This document shows positions 1-10,334 of a DNA stretch of 64,000 nt, piece by piece. The position numbers were made by a program, and so were the translations under genes. The notes beneath the pieces are model-generated. The model did no database searches, was not told the DNA's origin, and saw nothing but the letters and a program-made list of their open reading frames with translations. The stretch's first letter is position 1. Each line of letters opens with the position of its first letter. Source of the DNA: Blochmannia endosymbiont of Camponotus sp. Its GTDB lineage: Bacteria > Pseudomonadota > Gammaproteobacteria > Enterobacterales > Enterobacteriaceae. Location of the stretch: NCBI RefSeq assembly GCF_023586365.1, contig NZ_CP097759.1, forward strand, positions 62,001 through 126,000, read 5' to 3'.

Positions 1-569
1 TACGTAAACGTCGTATTGAAGACCATATGAGAGCTATTGTGCATCTTCTTAGTCTCGATTTAGAACATGATAGTTTATTAAATACTCCTAAACGTATAGC
101 TAAGATGTATATAGAAGAAATTTTTTCAGGTTTAGATTATTCAAATTTTCCTAAAATTGCAATTATTCAAAATACAATGCAAATCAATGAAATGATCACA
201 GTAAGGGGTATTAATATCACTAGCACTTGTGAGCATCATTTTATTGTTTTTAATGGCAAAGTGACTATTTCTTATATTCCAGAAAAAAATGTGATTGGTT
301 TGTCAAAAATAAATAGGATAGTACGATTTTTTTCTAAAAGACCTCAATTACAGGAACGATTAACAAAACAAATTTTTTTAGCGTTGCAAACCTTACTTAA
401 TACAAATAATGTGGCAATATTTATTGATGCAGTGCATTATTGTGTCAAAGCTAGGGGTATTCATGATGTTAGTAGTACTACGACTACTACTGCATTAGGG
501 GGGTTATTTGAATCTAATACGAATATTAGAAAAGAATTTCTGCATGCAATTATGTATTGTAACCATTGA
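1..569 (+). CDS. folE: GTP cyclohydrolase I (5' end outside window)
   Basis: Converts GTP to 7,8-dihydroneopterin triphosphate, the first step of tetrahydrofolate synthesis, in the cytoplasm. The reading frame is open from base 3, before the first ATG at 27, and the residues before that ATG (RKRRIEDHM) align with E. coli FolE around residue 36. The gene therefore starts upstream of the window and about 35 residues are missing. The zinc-site motifs STCEHHF and HYCVKARG and the C-terminal [10 protein letters not shown] segment are all present. The protein ends at the family's normal C-terminus. With pabB in this window it points to a retained folate pathway. No frameshift is seen in the visible part. 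Confidence 0.95.
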   Translation, partial: RKRRIEDHMRAIVHLLSLDLEHDSLLNTPKRIAKMYIEEIFSGLDYSNFPKIAIIQNTMQINEMITVRGINITSTCEHHFIVFNGKVTISYIPEKNVIGLSKINRIVRFFSKRPQLQERLTKQIFLALQTLLNTNNVAIFIDAVHYCVKARGIHDVSSTTTTTALGGLFESNTNIRKEFLHAIMYCNH

Positions 570-1547
570 TTTATTTTTATTTAAAATTTAATAAAGTTAT
601 TATATATAACATAGAATATGAATTCTAAAATATAGCAATTTGCTTATAATATGTATTTAAGTATTTGTAATAGATAAATATCGAAGTATAACAAATTATA
701 CTTCGATATGAAATATTTCATGCTTATGTGAATAGATATTAGAGTCGTTTTAGGGATTTGTTTTTATCAATATAAAATTGTAACTGTATATCTGAATATA
801 TATTTAAGTAGAAAATCATTTATGTAGTTTTTTATTAAATAAATTGATCTAAGAATTTATTTTTTATGATTAAGCGTTTAAAAAAAAGATCATAAAAATT
901 GAAATTTCAGTGCACTTGATTTTATCTCTGTTAATTCATAATATGATTTATATGTCTATATGTATATTATGTTTGGACTCGCTCAGTTTGATTGCAATGT
1001 AGTGGAGTGGGGGAGTGTTGTCTTGAGAGGTTATATTTTAAATGGAAACATGAATGAGTATAGAGTTAAAAACAAAAATTTTTTAAATTATATAAAAACA
1101 TTGATATGGATGTTGTATGTAAGTAAAATAAATTCTATCAAGTAATAGCCCTGTAAATGAAAGGAATGATTATAATAAAATTTTTTAATATTTAATTTTT
1201 TATTGTCATTAATTTGATAATAATTGTCGTCTACAAGACGACATATGTTAATATAGCGTTGTTTCATTTTAAAATACTTTAATAGAATTAATAGTATTAA
1301 TTGTTGTTGTATCTTAATGATATTAAGAAATGTTTTCATTTATTTGAATTAAGATATTAAATATAATATTAAATTAATGTATACTGCATCTTTTTAGGTG
1401 ATGTTTTTCTAAAACAAGAGTCTATGTATGTCTTCATTTTTGATAATAAATTCACGTATAGTTTTCATTGTGTAGCATATGAACTAATATAGTTGGTTTG
1501 TTTTGATGTTATTGTCTTTATATTAAATAGTGATTTGGGCTGTGTAT
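570..1547. other. Non-coding gap folE-metG
   Basis: This 978-bp AT-rich stretch lies between the 3' ends of two convergent genes. It holds a 13-bp perfect hairpin near folE (listed separately) and only short ORFs of low complexity with no recognisable homology or ribosome-binding site. It is probably the eroded remains of lost genes, but I recognise no gene fragment. Confidence 0.6.
678..709. terminator. Hairpin downstream of folE
   Basis: A perfect 13-bp inverted repeat with arms at 678-690 and 697-709 and a 6-nt loop, about 110 nt after the folE stop codon. There is no T-run after it, so it is not a classical intrinsic terminator. The position suggests transcript 3'-end formation or stabilisation. 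Confidence 0.4.
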
Positions 1548-3218
1548 TTATACATTATTGTTATTCGGAACGTGCTCATGTAATTGAGATGTGTTTGTTA
1601 TGGATGCAATTTGGTCGGGATGGATTCGAGAAAAAATTATTTTGAATTCATTAATTCTATGATTTGATAAAGGCACAGAAAGACTGTCCCATGTAAGACG
1701 AGTATTGAGAAAGCATTCACTATAATTGGCTAATTTAGGCAAGACAGGTTTCAAATAGATCATCAGCACACGAAACAATTGAATACCCATAGAATAAATA
1801 GATAATGCCTCTTGTCTGCGGTCTGGTTTTTTTGCGATGTGCCACGGAGCATATTTATCTATGTAACGATTAGCTTCATCTGCTAATTTCATAATTTCAC
1901 GCATTGCGTAATTAAAATCTCTTTTTTGAAATAATTTCCCTATAGCATGTCTGGATTCAATAAACATATTGTATATAACTGGATTTGTTAATGTATTCGA
2001 TAATTGGCCATTATAATATTGATGTATAAAACCAGAATTTCTAGATGCTAAATTTAATACTTTATTAATAATATCTGAATTTACTCTAGTAATGAAATCC
2101 GATAAATTTAAATCTATGTCGTTAGTATGAGATGAAAGTTTCGTAGCATAATAATATCTTAAATAATCTGGGTTTAAATATGATAAATAAGTACTTACGT
2201 TGATGCAAGTCCCTTTAGATTTTGATATTTTAGATCCGTTTAAGGTAACATGTCCATGAACAAATATATTAGTTGGTTTACGAAATTGACTGCCTGACAA
2301 AATAGCCGGCCAAAATAGACAATGAAAGTAAATGATATCTTTACCTATGAAATGATATAAGTCTGTTTTGGAATTCGAGCTCCAAAAATCGTTAAAAGAT
2401 ATATTTTTGTTTTTTTTGCATAAGTTTTTAAAGGTACCCATATATCCAATAGGGGCATCCATCCACACATAAAAATATTTTTCTGAAGAATTAGGAATCT
2501 TAAATCCAAAATAAGGAGCGTCTCTAGAAATATCCCATTGTTTTAAACCTAATTTAAACCATTCTTCTACTTTGTTGGCTACTTCTTTTTGTATACTTCC
2601 TGATCGGATCCATGTACGTAATGTATCAGTAAAAGCTGGTAAATCAAAAAAGAGATGTTTGGACTTGCGTATTATCGGGGATGTTCCAGAAATAACTGAT
2701 TTTGGGTTTATAAGTTCTAAAGAGGTATAAATAGTACCACATGTTTCACAATTATCTCCATATTGATTATCTGCTTTGCATTTTGGACATGTACCTTTAA
2801 CAAATCGATCTGGCAAAAACATATTTTTTTTGGAATCATATAATTGAGAAATAAATTTAGATTTGATGAATCCACGTGCTTTTAATCGAAAGTAAATGTC
2901 ATATAGTAATTCACGAGTTTCTTCGCTGTGAGTAGAATAATAGTTATCATAGCTAATTCCGAATTTGTAGCAATCTTGTTGATGTTCTTGTCGTATTTGA
3001 GCAATCATTTGTTCTGGCGCTATGTTCATGTGTTGTGATTTTAACATAATGGCAGTTCCATGCGCATCATCTGCACAAATAAAGTATACGCAATTGCCTT
3101 GCATGCGTTGATAACGAACCCAGATATCTGCTTGTATATGTTCTAACATGTGTCCAATATGAAGAGAACCGTTAGCGTAAGGCAGGGCACAAGTAACTAG
3201 CATTTTTTTTGCAGTCAT
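1548..3218 (-). CDS. metG: Methionyl-tRNA synthetase, short form
   Basis: Charges tRNA-Met and initiator tRNA with methionine using ATP, in the cytoplasm. The class I signature HIGH is at residues 20-23 and the KISKS form of the KMSKS loop at 330-334. A zinc knuckle has Cys144, 147, 157 and 160. The anticodon-binding helical domain follows. At 556 aa it is about 120 residues shorter than E. coli MetG (677 aa) and ends soon after the anticodon-binding domain. The C-terminal tRNA-binding and dimerisation domain is therefore absent, and the enzyme probably works as a monomer. The start is supported by the N-terminal match [17 protein letters not shown]. It is divergent from gnd and separated from it by 568 bp of non-coding DNA. 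Confidence 0.96.
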   Translation of the reverse strand: MTAKKMLVTCALPYANGSLHIGHMLEHIQADIWVRYQRMQGNCVYFICADDAHGTAIMLKSQHMNIAPEQMIAQIRQEHQQDCYKFGISYDNYYSTHSEETRELLYDIYFRLKARGFIKSKFISQLYDSKKNMFLPDRFVKGTCPKCKADNQYGDNCETCGTIYTSLELINPKSVISGTSPIIRKSKHLFFDLPAFTDTLRTWIRSGSIQKEVANKVEEWFKLGLKQWDISRDAPYFGFKIPNSSEKYFYVWMDAPIGYMGTFKNLCKKNKNISFNDFWSSNSKTDLYHFIGKDIIYFHCLFWPAILSGSQFRKPTNIFVHGHVTLNGSKISKSKGTCINVSTYLSYLNPDYLRYYYATKLSSHTNDIDLNLSDFITRVNSDIINKVLNLASRNSGFIHQYYNGQLSNTLTNPVIYNMFIESRHAIGKLFQKRDFNYAMREIMKLADEANRYIDKYAPWHIAKKPDRRQEALSIYSMGIQLFRVLMIYLKPVLPKLANYSECFLNTRLTWDSLSVPLSNHRINEFKIIFSRIHPDQIASITNTSQLHEHVPNNNNV

Positions 3219-3786
3219 AATAGTTTTAGTTGGGCTTAAAAATTTAAATATATTGTATGACGATATATATTGTAGATAATGAAAACGTAATGGTTTTTCA
3301 TGATTACATCACGAGTGTATAGTATATATTATATTTATATATATTACAATAATTAAAATTGTATTTGGTTTTTTAATAGTTTTTTTTGATGTTTTAATGT
3401 TGTTGTAATAGTAGTTGTATGTTTAATAAAAATTCTATTTTATAATTTATCACGCGTTTTAAATTTAATATAGCACGGGCGTAATAATAGTTTGTATTAT
3501 GATGTATAAAATACATATATGTATACGGTCGCGTCTGTAGGATATTTTTAAATAAATTATTCACAATTATTCACAATTGGATTTGTTAATTACGATTTTA
3601 TAACATTGTTATAAGCTTATTGTTATTTTTGCGTTGTGTATTCATGTTTAAATATTGTTTAAAACTTTTTATTTTTATATTGGAGTATTTATGTATAATA
3701 TTTTTATATTATGAACCAGATACAAATTAGTTATTATTTAACTATTATTAAAATATATAACATACTTATACCATAGAGGAGTAGAC
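3219..3786. promoter_or_regulatory. Divergent intergenic region metG-gnd
   Basis: 568 bp between divergent genes, so it must hold both promoters, though these cannot be pinned down in such AT-rich DNA. A clear Shine-Dalgarno GAGGAG lies just before the gnd ATG. Two 9-mers TTATTCACA, at 3557-3565 and 3567-3575, match the DnaA-box consensus TTATNCACA and are spaced 10 nt apart. No gene remnant is recognised. Confidence 0.5.
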
Positions 3787-5196
3787 ATGTTTAAACAACA
3801 AAAGATTGGTATTATCGGTATGGGTGTTATGGGTCGAAATTTAGCGTTAAACATCGAAAGCAAAGGTTATTATGTTGTCATTTACAATCGTTCTAAGGAT
3901 AAAACCGATGCAGTTATTACTACTAATCCAAAAAAAAATATTATCCCATGTTATTCAATAGAAGAGTTCGTGCTATCCTTAAATAAACCTCGTTTTATAT
4001 TTTTAATGATTACATCAGGAACGCATATCGATAATATTATAAAAATATTATCCCCTTATATGAATTCGGGAGATATTTTAATTGATGGAGGTAATTCATT
4101 TTATAAAGATACTATGCGTCGTAATCTTGAGTTATCAAAAAAAGGGATAAATTTTATTGGAACTGGTATTTCTGGGGGAGAAGAAGGGGCTTTAAAGGGG
4201 CCATCGATTATGCCCGGAGGGCATATTGATGCATACAAAATGGTTGAGCCGGTTTTTAAAAAAATTGCTGCTCGCGTTAATGATGAAACTTGTGTTGCAT
4301 ATATAGGACCAAATGGATCTGGTCATTATGTCAAGATGATACATAATGGCATAGAGTACGGAGATATGCAAATAATTGCTGAAATATATTTTTTTATAAA
4401 AAATATATTTCATTTAACTCATGAAGCATTAGGAGAAATTTTTAATCAATGGAATCAAGGCGAATTAAATAGCTATCTTATTGAAATAACAAGTCGCATC
4501 TTCATTAGAAAAGATGCTAATCATGGTTGTATTCTTGATTCTATACTAGATGTGGCTGGAAATAAAGGTACTGGAGCATGGGCCAGTCAAGATGCAATTG
4601 ATTTAGGAATACCGTTAAGTATGATTACTGAATCAGTGTTTGCTCGTTATATATCTGTACTTAAAAAACAACGTCTCGAAGCATCAAAAATATTGTTAGG
4701 ACCTAATAGAAGAAATTGTTTTGAGAGTAAATGTTTATATCTAGAAAAGGCGCGAAAAGCATTGTATCTTAGTAAGATTATTTTATATGCGCAAGGTTTC
4801 TATCAATTGAAAATCGCGTCTGATAAGTATCATTGGGATTTAAATTACAAACAAATTGCTCAAATTTTTCGTGAGGGATGTATAATTAGATCAAAATTTT
4901 TACAAAAAATCATTGATATTTATTCCCAAACTCCGGATGTCACTAATTTATTGTTATCTCCGTATTGTATCAATATCGCGAATGATTATCAACAAATGTT
5001 GAGAGAGGTGGTAGTGTGCGCCATTAAATACGGTATTCCAATGCCTGCGTTATCTGCTGCTATAGCTTATTATGATAGTTATCGCAGTAATGTGTTACCT
5101 GCAAATCTTATTCAAGCTCAAAGAGATTGTTTCGGAGCACATACTTATACGTGTTTTAATAAAAAAGGTACGTTTCACACTGATTGGTTAAAATAA
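3787..5196 (+). CDS. gnd: 6-phosphogluconate dehydrogenase (decarboxylating)
   Basis: Oxidatively decarboxylates 6-phosphogluconate to ribulose 5-phosphate, yielding NADPH. It is the third step of the oxidative pentose-phosphate pathway. The 469-aa length equals the family norm. The Rossmann motif GMGVMG is at 11-16, the signature GISGGEEGA at 127-135, and the catalytic Lys183 with HN at 186-187 and Glu190. The ATG is preceded by a good Shine-Dalgarno (GAGGAG). It sits downstream of the his operon in convergent orientation, matching E. coli gnd-hisI neighbourhood with the O-antigen genes between them removed. It works with zwf of this window. Confidence 0.97.
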   Translation: MFKQQKIGIIGMGVMGRNLALNIESKGYYVVIYNRSKDKTDAVITTNPKKNIIPCYSIEEFVLSLNKPRFIFLMITSGTHIDNIIKILSPYMNSGDILIDGGNSFYKDTMRRNLELSKKGINFIGTGISGGEEGALKGPSIMPGGHIDAYKMVEPVFKKIAARVNDETCVAYIGPNGSGHYVKMIHNGIEYGDMQIIAEIYFFIKNIFHLTHEALGEIFNQWNQGELNSYLIEITSRIFIRKDANHGCILDSILDVAGNKGTGAWASQDAIDLGIPLSMITESVFARYISVLKKQRLEASKILLGPNRRNCFESKCLYLEKARKALYLSKIILYAQGFYQLKIASDKYHWDLNYKQIAQIFREGCIIRSKFLQKIIDIYSQTPDVTNLLLSPYCINIANDYQQMLREVVVCAIKYGIPMPALSAAIAYYDSYRSNVLPANLIQAQRDCFGAHTYTCFNKKGTFHTDWLK

Positions 5197-5447
5197 ATAT
5201 AAGGAGAATATTGTTTTAATATTAATTAAATAATTTAAATAACACCCAATATCCCACATATAATGGGATATTGGGACATCAAAATTTATTAATTTTTATT
5301 CATTTAGGACGGTTTATTGTTGCATGTATAATAAATTAATTGGTATTCCTGTAAATATATTAATATTGGATTGTATATATCATTACTAATAAAAACGAAT
5401 AATTGTTTGGTTGTCATTATGTTATTTTATGTAAATAATGTTATTGT
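5197..5447. other. Convergent gap gnd-hisI
   Basis: A short AT-rich spacer between two convergent genes. Its only recognisable content is the 12-bp hairpin listed separately. Confidence 0.5.
5245..5275. terminator. Bidirectional terminator-like hairpin gnd/hisI
   Basis: A perfect 12-bp stem with arms CCCAATATCCCA (5245-5256) and TGGGATATTGGG (5264-5275) and a 7-nt loop. It lies between the convergent gnd and his operon ends. It is relatively GC-rich for this genome. There is no strong T-run on either side. Confidence 0.6.
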
Positions 5448-6089
5448 TTATTGGTTTAATTTGTTGTCATTATTTCGAATTTTTAGTTCCTGGATGATTG
5501 CATTAAAACTTAATGATTTATGTTGTAATAGGACTAATAAATGATAAATTAAATCCGATGCTTCATTAATGAGTTCTTTTGTATTGTAGCAAGAAATTGC
5601 TGCAAGGGCTGTTTCTAGACCTTCTTCTCCAACTTTTTGAGCAATACGTTTGACGCCACTAGCATACAAACGAGATGTATAGGATGTATTAATGAGATGG
5701 GATGGTATATTTTTTTTTGAGGATATAATATTTTCTAATTGATGAAGAAAACTTAATTCTATTATCCCAGGATGGAAACAGCTACTAGTATTGTTGTGAC
5801 AAGTAGGTCCGTGAGGCAAAGCGAAAATTAATAACGCATCCTGATCACAATCTGAATACCAATTGATTAATTTTAATATATTTCCGGATTTTTCTCCTTT
5901 AGTCCATAATCTGTTTTTACTGCGTGAAAAAAAAGTAACATGCTTAGTTTGTTCTGTTTTTATCATTGATTCTTTATTCATATGTCCTAGCATCAATACT
6001 TCTCCTGATTCAGCATGTTGTATGATAGCGGGTATTAGACCGTGATTTTTAGTCCAATTTAATTGCTGATGCTGATTTTTAATTAGCAT
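5448..6089 (-). CDS. hisI: Phosphoribosyl-AMP cyclohydrolase / phosphoribosyl-ATP pyrophosphatase
   Basis: Bifunctional HisIE enzyme carrying steps 2 and 3 of histidine synthesis: PR-ATP to PR-AMP, then opening of the adenine ring. The N-terminal cyclohydrolase domain (about residues 1-115) shows the SDCDQDALL and [12 protein letters not shown] metal-binding motifs. The C-terminal MazG-like pyrophosphatase domain shows the [10 protein letters not shown] and [13 protein letters not shown] motifs. The 213-aa length is close to E. coli HisI (203 aa). It is the last gene of the his operon and its start overlaps the hisF end by 7 nt, indicating translational coupling. It contains an in-frame run of nine A. 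Confidence 0.96.
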   Translation of the reverse strand: MLIKNQHQQLNWTKNHGLIPAIIQHAESGEVLMLGHMNKESMIKTEQTKHVTFFSRSKNRLWTKGEKSGNILKLINWYSDCDQDALLIFALPHGPTCHNNTSSCFHPGIIELSFLHQLENIISSKKNIPSHLINTSYTSRLYASGVKRIAQKVGEEGLETALAAISCYNTKELINEASDLIYHLLVLLQHKSLSFNAIIQELKIRNNDNKLNQ

Positions 6090-6859
6090 AATCTAATTTT
6101 TATTCCTTCTTTATCTAAAAATTGTTTTAATTTATGAATGTCAATAATTTGGTTATGAAATACTGAAGCTGCTAACGCCCCGTCTACATCGGCATCACGA
6201 AAAGCTTCTAAGAAATGTTGATAAGTACCAGCTCCTCCAGAAGCTATAAGTGGTACTTTACAATGTTTTCTAATATTTCGTAATTGATCTAAATCATAAC
6301 CATTTTTCATTCCATCTTGATTCATCATGTTTAATACTATTTCTCCAGCTCCATATTCTTGTACTTTTTTAACCCAATCCAATGTTTGCCATGTTGTGAT
6401 TTTTGAACGAGCACTGTCCCCAGTATAGCATTTGACCTGATAAATTTTTTTTTTAGGATTATGCCAAGTATCGATGCTAACTACAACGCACTGTGTACCT
6501 AAATGGTCAGCTAATTCTTGGATTAGCATTGGGTTGATTAAAGCAGGAGAATTAATTGAAATTTTGTCTGCTCCAGATGCAAGAATTTGCTTAGCTTGCT
6601 TTAATGTGCTTATGCCTCCAGCGACACAGAATGGTATATTTATTACTTTAGCAACCTGAGAAATCCATCTCTTATTCACTACTTGATCATTAGGTGATGC
6701 TGTGATGTCATAAAATACTAACTCATCGGCTCCTGATTTTGCATATCTATTGGCTAAGTCTAAGATATCTCCTACAATTTTGTGGTCTTTAAATTGTACT
6801 CCTTTGATTACTTTGTTGTCAGCTACATCGAGACAAGGAATTATTCGTTTTGCCAACAT
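6083..6859 (-). CDS. hisF: Imidazole glycerol phosphate synthase, cyclase subunit
   Basis: A TIM-barrel cyclase that joins ammonia from HisH to PRFAR, forming imidazole glycerol phosphate and AICAR. The 258-aa length equals the family norm. The N-terminus [12 protein letters not shown] carries the catalytic Asp at residue 11, and the second catalytic Asp lies in the central [14 protein letters not shown] segment. Phosphate-binding loops (VAGGIS, IASGGAG) are present. It overlaps hisA by 19 nt and hisI by 7 nt. An in-frame 10-A tract (T10 on the plus strand at 6445-6454) makes it a candidate for transcriptional slippage. Its partner HisH is frameshifted in this genome, so HisF may depend partly on rescued HisH. 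Confidence 0.97.
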   Translation of the reverse strand: MLAKRIIPCLDVADNKVIKGVQFKDHKIVGDILDLANRYAKSGADELVFYDITASPNDQVVNKRWISQVAKVINIPFCVAGGISTLKQAKQILASGADKISINSPALINPMLIQELADHLGTQCVVVSIDTWHNPKKKIYQVKCYTGDSARSKITTWQTLDWVKKVQEYGAGEIVLNMMNQDGMKNGYDLDQLRNIRKHCKVPLIASGGAGTYQHFLEAFRDADVDGALAASVFHNQIIDIHKLKQFLDKEGIKIRLC

Positions 6860-7581
6860 GATATAGCCTCATCGATAGTAAATGTATTTTCTAAAAAAGC
6901 ACGACCAATGATGATTCCTGCTACCCCAGAAGAACGTAATTTAGATATTTCTGTTAATTTATTAACACCTCCAGAGGATTGAAACGCTATTCGTGGCCAA
7001 GAATGGCATATTGATCGATATAAAGATATATTGCTGCCTAACAAAGTTCCATCTTTGGAGATATCTGTACAAATAACATGTTTTAAGCCTACAGTATAAT
7101 ATTCTTCTATTATTTGTTCTAATTGCAAATCAGTTTCTTTTTGCCATCCGTAAATAGCAACTTTTCGATTTTCTTCGGAGTAAACGTGTATATCTACCGC
7201 TAAAACTAAAGTATTTGGATCAAAATATTCAAACCATTTTTTTACTATCTTTGGTTGTGTAACTGCTATAGAACCTAATACTATACGTGTTGCTCCTGAT
7301 TCTAACAGAATTTCTACATCTGTAGCGTTACGTATACCTCCTCCTATTTGTATCTTCGATAGAGGAGTAGCTTCTTTTATTAATTGACTAATTAATAAAC
7401 TTTGTTTTTTTGATGGATTTTTTGCTCCATCTAGATCAACTAGGTGTATAATTTTTGCTCCTTGTTGTATGTATTTTTTCAATAATGATATAGGTTCTCC
7501 GTAATTAGTTTGCATACAATAAGATCCTTGATACAGTCTAACTATATTTCCGTTAATAATATCTAGTGCGGGAATAATCAC
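6841..7581 (-). CDS. hisA: Phosphoribosylformimino-5-aminoimidazole carboxamide ribotide isomerase
   Basis: Isomerises ProFAR to PRFAR, the fourth step of histidine synthesis. It is a TIM barrel related to HisF. The 246-aa length matches E. coli (245 aa). The N-terminus [19 protein letters not shown] has the catalytic Asp7, and the second half carries the [10 protein letters not shown] segment. It starts 3 nt after the end of hisH and overlaps hisF by 19 nt, which is the usual enterobacterial arrangement. Confidence 0.96.
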   Translation of the reverse strand: MIIPALDIINGNIVRLYQGSYCMQTNYGEPISLLKKYIQQGAKIIHLVDLDGAKNPSKKQSLLISQLIKEATPLSKIQIGGGIRNATDVEILLESGATRIVLGSIAVTQPKIVKKWFEYFDPNTLVLAVDIHVYSEENRKVAIYGWQKETDLQLEQIIEEYYTVGLKHVICTDISKDGTLLGSNISLYRSICHSWPRIAFQSSGGVNKLTEISKLRSSGVAGIIIGRAFLENTFTIDEAISCWQNE

Positions 7582-7584
7582 AAA

Positions 7585-8174
7585 TTATATCTCCAAAAAA
7601 TTTTTTACTAATTGTTGTCCAGGCATTCCTGATTTTTCTGGATGAAATTGTACACCAAAAAAATTTTTATATTTTATAACTGAACTAAATAATTGTCCGT
7701 AATTTGTTTGAGAAATTGTTACAGAACATATTTCTATGAAATAACTATGTGCAAAATAAAAATAATCATTCTCTTTTATACCATAAAATAAAAAATGTTT
7801 TTTAGGAATAGTAATAGTGTTCCATCCCATATGTGGCAGAGGAAAACCGTGGTATTGCATACGTTTAACAGGTGTATGAATAATGTTTAAAGTGTTTACA
7901 CCATTATTTTCAGAACTTATGGATCCAAATAACTGCATTCCTAAACAAATACCTAATATTGGTTTAGTACAATTTTGTATCAATGTAATTAGATTTTTTT
8001 TTTTAATTGTTTCATCGCGGATAAAGCAGCGCCTACTCCTGGTAAAAACAGTTTGTCCGCTTGAGATATAACATCAGCGCTGTCACTTATTATTGGATTG
8101 TGTCCTAGTCTATGCAGCATGGTTTTTACAGATAATAAATTAGAGCAGTTGGTGTCTATAATAACTATATTCAT
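7585..8174 (-). CDS. hisH: Imidazole glycerol phosphate synthase, glutaminase subunit, split by a poly(A) frameshift
   Basis: Supplies ammonia from glutamine to HisF. The frame is broken. Codons from 8174 to 7989 encode the N-terminus ([16 protein letters not shown] to KQLKKKI, then a stop). The rest, including the nucleophile motif GICLGMQ, the PHMGWN segment and FHPEKSG, continues in another frame to 7585. The break is at eleven consecutive A (T11 on the plus strand, 7994-8004); adding one A, or removing two, restores one frame that aligns end to end with E. coli HisH (196 aa). Both halves are well conserved, so the gene is probably functional through RNA polymerase slippage, as published for poly(A) tracts in Buchnera and Blochmannia. 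The start ATG overlaps the hisB stop (ATGA). Confidence 0.93.
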
Positions 8175-9241
8175 AGCAATGTTCCTTTAGAGCTTGGTAT
8201 GTTATTATTGTCTATGTAAATGGCTTGACGTAATGATCGCCCGAAAGATTTAAATAAACTCTCTGCTTTATGATGATCATTTTTGCCAGTTGCTTGTAAA
8301 TGCAAAGCACAACCCATTTTTGAAGATAATGAACGAAAAAAATGTTCTATCATTTCAGTGCTGAGATCTCCTATTTTTTGAAAAGTATAACTAGCTTCAT
8401 AGCAAAAGTATGTTCGCCCAGAAAGATCTAATACACATTGCGCAATACTTTCATCCATAGGTAAGGTAAACCCAAATCTTCCAATGCCACATTTGTTGCC
8501 TAATGCAGTGTTTAAAGCTTCTCCTAGTGTTAAAGCTGTATCTTCTACAGTATGATGATCATCTACATGTAAATCGCCTTTTGCTGTAATATTCATACAG
8601 AATCCAGCATGCACAGCTATTTGCTGTAACATATGATTGAAAAAATTAATTCCAGTATTAATGTAACTTTTATTATTTTGATCTAACCATATCGCGATAT
8701 CTATATTAGTTTCTTCGGTGATGCGATGAATATGCGCTGATCTGTGACGTTGCGTTAAATAGTTTTTAATTTTTTTCCAGCCAAAATCAGTACGATTATA
8801 TTGTATTCCTTGAATATCCATATTAGTTGCTAAAATCATATCAGTATTTCGATCTCCGATAACATAACTATTATATTTATTTAATTTGTTATCGATTAGC
8901 CAAGAATTTACTAATTCAGTTTTTGGTTTGCGACAACTACATTGTTCTTCAGGAACATGAGGGCAAATCAGTATTTGATTGAATTCAATACCTTGAGATT
9001 GAAATATTTGAATCATTAGATGATGTAGTGTATCAAATTTTTCTCTAGGAAATGAAGCACTTCCTAATCCATTTTGATTAGTAACTATAACAAATTCAAA
9101 GCCTATATTTTTCAATGCTATGAGAGCAGGAATCACATATGGTTCCAATGAGAATTTGTCTAACGAATCAATTTGAAAATTGTCTTTTGGTTCACTAATT
9201 AAGGTTCCATCACGATCTATAAATAAAACTTTATGATGCAT
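8171..9241 (-). CDS. hisB: Histidinol-phosphatase / imidazoleglycerol-phosphate dehydratase
   Basis: A bifunctional enzyme of steps 6 and 8. The N-terminal HAD phosphatase domain (about 1-165) has the nucleophile motif DRDGT with Asp9 and Asp11 and a zinc loop [14 protein letters not shown]. The C-terminal dehydratase domain carries the metal-binding [14 protein letters not shown] and the later [13 protein letters not shown]. The 356-aa length matches E. coli (355 aa). It lies 16 nt after hisC and overlaps hisH by 4 nt. No disruption is seen. Confidence 0.97.
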   Translation of the reverse strand: MHHKVLFIDRDGTLISEPKDNFQIDSLDKFSLEPYVIPALIALKNIGFEFVIVTNQNGLGSASFPREKFDTLHHLMIQIFQSQGIEFNQILICPHVPEEQCSCRKPKTELVNSWLIDNKLNKYNSYVIGDRNTDMILATNMDIQGIQYNRTDFGWKKIKNYLTQRHRSAHIHRITEETNIDIAIWLDQNNKSYINTGINFFNHMLQQIAVHAGFCMNITAKGDLHVDDHHTVEDTALTLGEALNTALGNKCGIGRFGFTLPMDESIAQCVLDLSGRTYFCYEASYTFQKIGDLSTEMIEHFFRSLSSKMGCALHLQATGKNDHHKAESLFKSFGRSLRQAIYIDNNNIPSSKGTLL

Positions 9242-9257
9242 GAGCGCTCCTATTTAT

Positions 9258-10334
9258 CTATATAGATAATGGTACAACATGTAATTTTTTTAAAACAGAA
9301 ATTACGTGTTTGCATTCATTATATGTGCCGACAGTGATACGCAAGCAATTAACTAATCCTGGTTGATTGCTTTGATCTCTTAAAACTATGCCTTGATGCA
9401 ATAATGTCTTAAAAACCTGATATTTTGGATTGAATTTAACCAACACATAATTAGCGTTACTATTAAATACTTTTTGAACACAAGAACATTGTTTTAAGCC
9501 TGTAATTAATATGTGTCGGTTTGTATTGATTGTAGCTATTCTATTTTGAGTGTATTGTATACTTGCAGGGGTTAGAGCTTGTTCTGCGATGTCAATTACT
9601 GGAGTAGACAATGGGTATGGTGCTATCACTTTTGCTAATAATTTAATAATTTCTGGATTAGCTAAAGTGAAGCCACACCGCAATCCTGCTAACGCGAAAG
9701 CTTTAGATAAAGTTCTTAAGATAACTAGATGAGGATACATTGATAGCCAACGTACTAGGCTTGCGTCCGGGCAAAAATCAATATATGCTTCATCGGTTAC
9801 TAATAACGCTCGATTTTGAATAATTTTTAATAACTTTTTTAAACTATTTAAATGAATAATATTACCAGTAGGGTTGTTTGGGTTACAAATATAAATTAAT
9901 TTAACATTGTTTAGTTGTGATTCAATGGATGCTAAATCAAGTTGCCAGTTTTTCTTTTTAGGTATAATCCGATAATTAATTCCTAAAATTTCTGCAGTAG
10001 TTTTGTACATACCGTATGTTGGTGGGCAAAATATAATAACGTCTTTTCCAGGATTACAAAAAACTTTCATTAATAATTCAATACTTTCATCGGCTCCTCT
10101 CGATACTAAAATTTGATCAGATTGAACTCCAGCATAATAAGCATAATTGTTGATCACTTCATGTGGTTGACAAGTAGGATATCTATGAATTTTTCTGTGA
10201 CGAAATTGATAGTCGGGAGCGATTGGAAATTCATTAGCGTTCAGCCATATGTTACCTGAATGTGTGAATTTTCTAGCAGATTGATAAGGTTTAAGAGTTA
10301 ATATATTATTCCTAGCCAAGTAACGAACGTTCAT
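9258..10334 (-). CDS. hisC: Histidinol-phosphate aminotransferase
   Basis: A PLP-dependent class II aminotransferase that converts imidazole acetol phosphate to histidinol phosphate with glutamate as donor. It is 358 aa (E. coli 356). The Schiff-base lysine lies in RTLSKAFALAGLRCG, and NPNNPTGN and DEAYIDF are the usual cofactor-binding motifs. Its start overlaps the hisD end by 23 nt. In reduced genomes it often also serves aromatic amino acid transamination, but nothing here shows that directly. Confidence 0.96.
   Translation of the reverse strand: MNVRYLARNNILTLKPYQSARKFTHSGNIWLNANEFPIAPDYQFRHRKIHRYPTCQPHEVINNYAYYAGVQSDQILVSRGADESIELLMKVFCNPGKDVIIFCPPTYGMYKTTAEILGINYRIIPKKKNWQLDLASIESQLNNVKLIYICNPNNPTGNIIHLNSLKKLLKIIQNRALLVTDEAYIDFCPDASLVRWLSMYPHLVILRTLSKAFALAGLRCGFTLANPEIIKLLAKVIAPYPLSTPVIDIAEQALTPASIQYTQNRIATINTNRHILITGLKQCSCVQKVFNSNANYVLVKFNPKYQVFKTLLHQGIVLRDQSNQPGLVNCLRITVGTYNECKHVISVLKKLHVVPLSI

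Noticed and set aside
960-1145. 61-codon ORF between folE and metG
   Set aside because: Low-complexity translation, no ribosome-binding site, no resemblance to any family I know; expected by chance in a long AT-rich gap.
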